From an uncultured Methylocystaceae bacterium (GTDB lineage: Bacteria; Pseudomonadota; Alphaproteobacteria; Rhizobiales; Beijerinckiaceae): a stretch of 64,000 nucleotides of DNA. A model generated the notes under the pieces. That model was not told the DNA's origin and did not search any database. It was given only the letters and a program-made list of their open reading frames with translations. The stretch spans positions 1 through 64,000 of the forward strand of contig CAIQCB010000035.1 in the NCBI GenBank assembly GCA_903870245.1, written 5' to 3'. This document shows, in pieces, positions 59,862 through 64,000 of the stretch; position 1 is the stretch's first letter, and each line of letters opens with the position of its first letter. The position numbers and the translations under genes were made by a program.

Positions 59862-61268
59862 TTAGTAGCGGTAATGCTCCGGTTTGAACGGGCCGTTTTG
59901 CGGCAGGTTGAGGTAAGCCGCCTGCTCGGGAGTCATCTTGGTCAGCCTGACGCCGATCTTGTCGAGGTGCAGCGCCGCGACCTTTTCGTCGAGATGCTTG
60001 GGCAGGGTGTAAACGCCGGTCGCATACTGACCCTTCTTGGTCCAGAGTTCGATCTGAGCCAATGTCTGGTTCGTGAAAGAGGCGGACATCACGAAAGACG
60101 GATGGCCCGTGGCGTTTCCGAGGTTCACCAGACGACCTTCCGACAACAGAATAATGCGTTTGCCGTCCTGGAATTCGATCTCGTCAACCTGCGGCTTGAC
60201 ATTATGCCACTTGAGATTTTTGAGGCCGGCGACCTGAATCTCGGAGTCGAAGTGGCCGATGTTGCAGACGATCGCGCGATCCTTCATCTTGCGCATATGC
60301 TCGATGGTGATCACATCGACATTTCCGGTCGCCGTACAGAAGATGTCGGCGCGCGAGGCGGCGTCCTCCATCGTGGTCACCTCGTAGCCTTCCATCGCCG
60401 CCTGGAGCGCGCAGATGGGGTCGATTTCGGTGACAATCACGCGGCAACCGGCGTTGCGCAGCGAAGCGGCTGAGCCCTTGCCGACGTCGCCAAAACCCGC
60501 GACGCAGGCGACTTTGCCTGCCATCATCACGTCGGTGCCGCGACGGATGCCGTCGACCAAAGATTCGCGACAACCATAAAGATTGTCGAATTTCGACTTG
60601 GTCACAGAGTCATTGACGTTGATGGCCGGCCAGAGGAGCTTGCCCTCCTTGTGCATGATGTAGAGACGATGCACGCCGGTGGTGGTTTCTTCGGTGACGC
60701 CCTTGATCGCCTCGGCGTTGCGCTTGTACCAGCCCGGATTGGCCTTCAGACGCTTCTTGATCGCGGCGTAGAGAACTTCTTCCTCCTCATTGGTCGCCTT
60801 GTCGAGAAAGGCGGTGTCGCCGTTCTCCGCGCGCAGACCAAGATGGATCAGCAGCGTGGCGTCGCCGCCGTCGTCGAGGATCATGTTCGGGCAACCGCCA
60901 TCCCCCCACTCGAAAATCTTGTGAGTGTAGTCCCAGTAATCTTCGAGCGTCTCGCCCTTAACGGCGAACACCGGCGTGCCGGCGGCGGCGATGGCCGCCG
61001 CGGCGTGATCCTGCGTCGAATAGATGTTGCAGGAGGCCCAGCGCACGTCGGCGCCCAGCGCCCTCAGCGTCTCGATCAGGACCGCCGTCTGGATGGTCAT
61101 ATGAAGGGAGCCGGCGACGCGGGCCCCCTTGAGCGGCTGGGCTGGACCATATTCGGCGCGGGTGGCCATCAGTCCGGGCATTTCGGTCTCGGCGATGGCG
61201 ATTTCCTTGCGGCCCCAATCGGCCAGCGAAATATCGGCTACAGCGTAATCGTTAAAATGAGCGCTCAT
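59862..61268 (-). CDS. ahcY: Adenosylhomocysteinase
   Basis: A 468-residue enzyme splitting S-adenosylhomocysteine to adenosine and homocysteine, which keeps methyltransferases active. The NAD-binding [14 protein letters not shown] segment is near residue 260, with the catalytic [18 protein letters not shown] before it, and the C-terminal tail ends in the conserved [16 protein letters not shown]. The ATG 61268 (preceded by AGAGGAAA) gives the usual start. Upstream AT-rich DNA contains a possible operator. Confidence 0.97.
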   Translation of the reverse strand: MSAHFNDYAVADISLADWGRKEIAIAETEMPGLMATRAEYGPAQPLKGARVAGSLHMTIQTAVLIETLRALGADVRWASCNIYSTQDHAAAAIAAAGTPVFAVKGETLEDYWDYTHKIFEWGDGGCPNMILDDGGDATLLIHLGLRAENGDTAFLDKATNEEEEVLYAAIKKRLKANPGWYKRNAEAIKGVTEETTTGVHRLYIMHKEGKLLWPAINVNDSVTKSKFDNLYGCRESLVDGIRRGTDVMMAGKVACVAGFGDVGKGSAASLRNAGCRVIVTEIDPICALQAAMEGYEVTTMEDAASRADIFCTATGNVDVITIEHMRKMKDRAIVCNIGHFDSEIQVAGLKNLKWHNVKPQVDEIEFQDGKRIILLSEGRLVNLGNATGHPSFVMSASFTNQTLAQIELWTKKGQYATGVYTLPKHLDEKVAALHLDKIGVRLTKMTPEQAAYLNLPQNGPFKPEHYRY

Positions 61269-61368
61269 GGATTTCCTCTGCTCGGAACGCGCGCGGATCG
61301 AAACTTGCGCGCCAATGCCGCCGGGGCCGGGGCTGGCGAGCCTATAGCAAGTCATGGCTTCTATGGCA

Positions 61369-61384
61369 ATAAAGATATAAAGAT
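61369..61384 (-). promoter_or_regulatory. Tandem 8-bp AT-rich repeat upstream of ahcY
   Basis: ATAAAGAT occurs twice in tandem (plus-strand reading) about 100 bp upstream of the ahcY start, inside an AT-rich stretch that also holds the likely promoter. ArsR-type SahR regulators control ahcY in some Proteobacteria, but I cannot confirm that this matches their motif. Confidence 0.3.
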
Positions 61385-61500
61385 TTGTTTATGTCAGAAT
61401 ATCGTCATTCATTGATGTTTATCAATTTTCTGACTTATATTGTCACCACATAGGCCATGGCTTTAGTCTATCAGCTTCCACCCCCCTCGCTCCTGCTCCA

Positions 61501-62169
61501 ATGACCAAAAATGTCCGCATAGACGAGAGCTGGAGACGGCGTCTCGCAAGCGAGTTCGATCAGCCCTATTTCGCCGAGCTGCGTAATTTTGTGCGGTCGG
61601 AATACGCCACGCAGCGGGTCTATCCGCCGGCGACGCTGATTTTCCGCGCGTTCGACGAATGCCCCTTTGACGCCGTTAAGGTCGTCATTCTCGGGCAGGA
61701 TCCTTATCACGGGCCTGGCCAGGCGAATGGCCTGTGTTTCGCCGTAGAATCTCACGCCCCGCCGCCGCCCTCGCTGCAAAATATCTTCAAGGAAATCGGC
61801 GCCGACCTTGGCCGTCCGGCCTCGCGCGACGCCGATCTCTCGCGTTGGGCGCGGCAGGGCGTGTTGTTGCTCAACGCGACGCTGACCGTACGCGAGGGTC
61901 AGGCCGGCTCGCATCAGAACAGGGGTTGGGAGCGTTTCACCGACTCCGCCGTTCAAGCACTGGCGCGCGAGCGCGAAGGGCTGGTCTTTTTGCTGTGGGG
62001 CGCCTACGCCCGGCGCAAGGGCGCTGGCATCGACCGGGGCAAACATCTGGTGCTGGAATGCGCCCACCCCTCGCCGCTCTCAGCGCACAATGGCTTTTTC
62101 GGCTGCCGACATTTTTCGAAAACCAACGACTGGCTCGTGGCGCATGGCGAAACGCCCATTGATTGGTGA
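61501..62169 (+). CDS. ung: Uracil-DNA glycosylase (family 1)
   Basis: A 222-residue enzyme removing uracil from DNA. It shows the catalytic motif GQDPYHGPGQANGL (the Asp is the water-activating residue) and the late HPSPLSAHNGFFG with the catalytic His. The length and pattern fit family 1. It is divergent from ahcY, over a 232-bp gap. Confidence 0.97.
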   Translation: MTKNVRIDESWRRRLASEFDQPYFAELRNFVRSEYATQRVYPPATLIFRAFDECPFDAVKVVILGQDPYHGPGQANGLCFAVESHAPPPPSLQNIFKEIGADLGRPASRDADLSRWARQGVLLLNATLTVREGQAGSHQNRGWERFTDSAVQALAREREGLVFLLWGAYARRKGAGIDRGKHLVLECAHPSPLSAHNGFFGCRHFSKTNDWLVAHGETPIDW

Positions 62170-62176
62170 GCCGGCT

Positions 62177-62821
62177 CTAATCCCGCGCCGCCATCGCCTC
62201 GTGAATTTTCAGCAACTGACCATCGGTTTGATCGACCCGCGCGACAGACGGCCGCGCGCAAACCCGTGCTGCGTAATCCTTGAGAACCGGCGTCGCCGGC
62301 AAAGCGCCAAAACCCATCAACATGCGCAAGGCCATGCCCCAGAGCACATCGGCGGCGGTAAAACGCTCCCCAAGCAGATAAACTCTCCCGGCGAGTTGCG
62401 ACTCTAGCGTCTTCAGCGTTGTGTCAAAATCGCCATAGGGGTTCATGCCGCGCGGCGGCGGCGCGCGTTTTGTCAAGCTATCAAGTGCAGCCGGCTCGAA
62501 GGCGGCGCCATAAAAGACAAGCCATCGTAGATAGGGGCCCCGCAAGGCGTCGCCGATTGGCGGCGCAAGATTCTTCTTTTGAAACGCGTCGGCGAGATAA
62601 ATGAAAATGGAGGGTAGTTCTGTGACGAGGGCGCCATTGTGGACGATCGCCGGGACCTTTCCCATGGGATTAATCGCCAGATAGTCGGGAAGTCGCTGGG
62701 CGCCGATACGAAAATTCAGATCCCGCAGCGCGTAGGGCGCGTCAAGTTCCTCAAGCAAAGCCAGCACGCAAGACGACCGGGTTTTCGGAGAATGATAAAA
62801 GATCAATTCTTCAGTATTCAT
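62177..62821 (-). CDS. Glutathione S-transferase family protein
   Basis: A 214-residue protein with a thioredoxin-fold N-terminal domain (FYHSPKTRSSCVLALLEEL, then PMGKVPAIVHNGALVTELPSIFIYLAD, which holds the glutathione-binding Pro and Glu-Ser-like residues) and a helical C-terminal domain (GERFTAADVLWGMALRML). Substrate unknown. It converges with ung 8 bp apart. Confidence 0.9.
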   Translation of the reverse strand: MNTEELIFYHSPKTRSSCVLALLEELDAPYALRDLNFRIGAQRLPDYLAINPMGKVPAIVHNGALVTELPSIFIYLADAFQKKNLAPPIGDALRGPYLRWLVFYGAAFEPAALDSLTKRAPPPRGMNPYGDFDTTLKTLESQLAGRVYLLGERFTAADVLWGMALRMLMGFGALPATPVLKDYAARVCARPSVARVDQTDGQLLKIHEAMAARD

Positions 62822-62927
62822 TATGATTTTGCCGCCATTGTCGTAGTTCTGGACATGTCATGCGGCATCCCTGAATAGCGCAAAATAAAAGACATTGGGA
62901 CACCTGCACGACATATGTGATAGTATG

Positions 62928-63044
62928 TCAGCGTGGCGCCCGGCCGAACGAATTCGCCAGAATGTGAACAATCATCGCCAACATGACGCCAATGCCTCCG
63001 CTAAGCATGGCGCAGACAATTCCTTGAATGGTGAGTTCGCTCAT
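62928..63044 (-). CDS. 38-residue single-membrane-span small protein
   Basis: ATG 63044 is preceded by AGGAG at 6-7 nt. The product is a 38-residue peptide with one hydrophobic segment (IVCAMLSGGIGVMLAMIVHILA) and a basic end (FGRAPR), given as hydrophobic core from about residue 8 to 29. Below the usual cutoffs and of unknown function. The good ribosome-binding site and membrane-like composition argue it is real. Confidence 0.5.
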   Translation of the reverse strand: MSELTIQGIVCAMLSGGIGVMLAMIVHILANSFGRAPR

Positions 63045-63214
63045 GTGTCTCTCCTGTGAATGCGGCTCCCGGCGTTTTTGGGTATCCACGAGATAGCTCA
63101 TGATGTCGGTCGGCAATGTGATCTCGCGCACATGAAGACACGCCGGGATCTTCCGATGTCAGCAGATGACTTGCGCATTTATATCGCTCCCCTGACGGAG
63201 CTGATTATTGCTCC

Positions 63215-64000
63215 TCACGGGAAGAAAATAAAAAAAACATAGGCTGCAAAGACCACGAGATGGACCAGCCCGGTCAGCACATTCGTGCGTCCGGCGCCGA
63301 AACTGACAATGCTCAGCATCAGCGTCAGCAACAGCATCATTGTATCGCGTTTCTCGAGGCCCAGGACGATATCGTGGCCGCTCAACAGACAAAAAAACGA
63401 AATTGCCGGCACGGTCAGTCCAATGGTCGCGACGACAGAGCCCAGCGCGCAATTCAACGCGGTCTGCAAGGCGTTACGCGCGGCGGCGCGGATGGCATTG
63501 AGCGATTCGGGCAGGAGCACCAACACTGCAAGCGCCGCGCCGCTCGCCGCATTGACGTTTCGCACACGCAGTCGTTCGAATCCTTCCTCCATCGCCGGCG
63601 CGACATAATTGGCGAGGATCACGACGCCAACCAGACTCGCGACAAGGCCAAGGCCTGCCCAGAGCGCCCGTCTTGCGGCGGGACGCGTATCGAAATGACC
63701 ATCTGCCGCCGAAAGGGCGTCGAGAAAATAGGAGCGATGCCGCACGGTCTGGATAAACAGAAAAGATCCATACAGAATCAAGGACAGGAAGCTGATAAAG
63801 ACCAGTTGCAGACTGGTTAACCTTGGGCCGGCCGCCGAGGTGGTGTAATCCGGGATGATCAGCGTCAGCGTCGACAGCGCGATTAGAACGGCGAGATAGG
63901 CGCTTGCGCCCATAGGCTGCAACTCCTGCTCGCCGTGACGAAATCCGCCCAATAGCAAACACAGGCCGACGAGTCCGTTGCAAACGATCATGATCGCAGA
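63215..64000 (-). CDS. ChaA-like cation/proton antiporter, C-terminal part (5' end outside window)
   Basis: The frame remains open to the edge of the window, so the start is beyond it. The 261 residues seen have about seven membrane helices with the Ca2+/cation antiporter repeat signature LPESLNAIRAA near residue 160 of the fragment and the ChaA-type end. ChaA exports Na+, K+ or Ca2+ in exchange for protons. A possible internal ATG at 63991 lies at the fragment start but the family homology continues across it (S-A-I-M-I-V-C-N-G). Confidence 0.8.
   Translation of the reverse strand, partial: SAIMIVCNGLVGLCLLLGGFRHGEQELQPMGASAYLAVLIALSTLTLIIPDYTTSAAGPRLTSLQLVFISFLSLILYGSFLFIQTVRHRSYFLDALSAADGHFDTRPAARRALWAGLGLVASLVGVVILANYVAPAMEEGFERLRVRNVNAASGAALAVLVLLPESLNAIRAAARNALQTALNCALGSVVATIGLTVPAISFFCLLSGHDIVLGLEKRDTMMLLLTLMLSIVSFGAGRTNVLTGLVHLVVFAAYVFFIFFP

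Noticed and set aside
1-64000. tRNA, rRNA, CRISPR array or insertion sequence
   Set aside because: I looked for clover-leaf ends, repeated spacer patterns and terminal inverted repeats with a transposase, and found none.

Overview
The window is a high-G+C chromosomal segment of an alphaproteobacterium. The best fit is the order Hyphomicrobiales (Rhizobiales), possibly the Methylocystaceae/Beijerinckiaceae; the family-level placement is an inference from gene content and style, not a computed result. Supporting signs are a complete nuoABCDEFGHIJKLMN operon followed by birA and an RNase J gene, an ATP12-type F1-ATPase chaperone, a DivL-like histidine-kinase homologue with tyrosine at the phospho-acceptor position, the AddAB recombination pair, a fused TsaE/AmgK protein and an Rsm22-family protein. 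Almost everything is housekeeping.

Layout. 1-12.3 kb (mostly plus strand): the 3' end of gyrB, a small [2Fe-2S] ferredoxin-like gene, hemW, a glycine-rich small protein, an EpmB-type radical SAM aminomutase, a very large MscS channel, gltX, gltA, a YcjX-family GTPase and rplS. 12.3-15.4 kb: a VOC-fold protein and an Rsm22-like protein on the minus strand, then leuC. 15.4-17.5 kb: an AT-rich accessory patch with a lipoprotein hydrolase and a protein resembling phage T7 gp13-type acetyltransferase-fold proteins. 17.5-21.9 kb: a zincin-like metallopeptidase, the divergent epmA/efp pair, an intergenic palindromic repeat, a Vsr/cytosine methyltransferase pair and a small secreted His/Cys-rich protein.

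21.9-38.9 kb (minus strand): one long operon for respiratory complex I (nuoA to nuoN), continuing into birA and rnj. NuoL carries a 43-residue stretch with 18 histidines. 39-41 kb: an ATP12 chaperone and an RluC-family pseudouridine synthase. 41-45.8 kb (plus strand): an SSS-like membrane protein, rpsO and pnp, ending in a strong terminator.

45.8-47.1 kb: a second AT-rich patch holding a HEPN-domain gene broken by an in-frame amber codon exactly where homologues (from memory) carry tryptophan, overlapping an intact 125-residue partner of unknown function. This is the most intriguing accessory locus. 47-59.6 kb: an AI-2E family transporter converging on a tightly overlapping minus-strand operon divL-like / tsaE-amgK / murU-like / addB / addA, which links polarity signalling, tRNA t6A modification, peptidoglycan recycling and double-strand-break repair. 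59.8-64 kb: ahcY, ung, a glutathione S-transferase, a 38-residue membrane peptide and the 3' part of a ChaA-like cation/proton antiporter that runs off the window.

EF-P (with Lys34), EpmA and EpmB are all present, so EF-P is probably beta-lysylated. No tRNA, rRNA, CRISPR array, insertion sequence or complete prophage was recognised.
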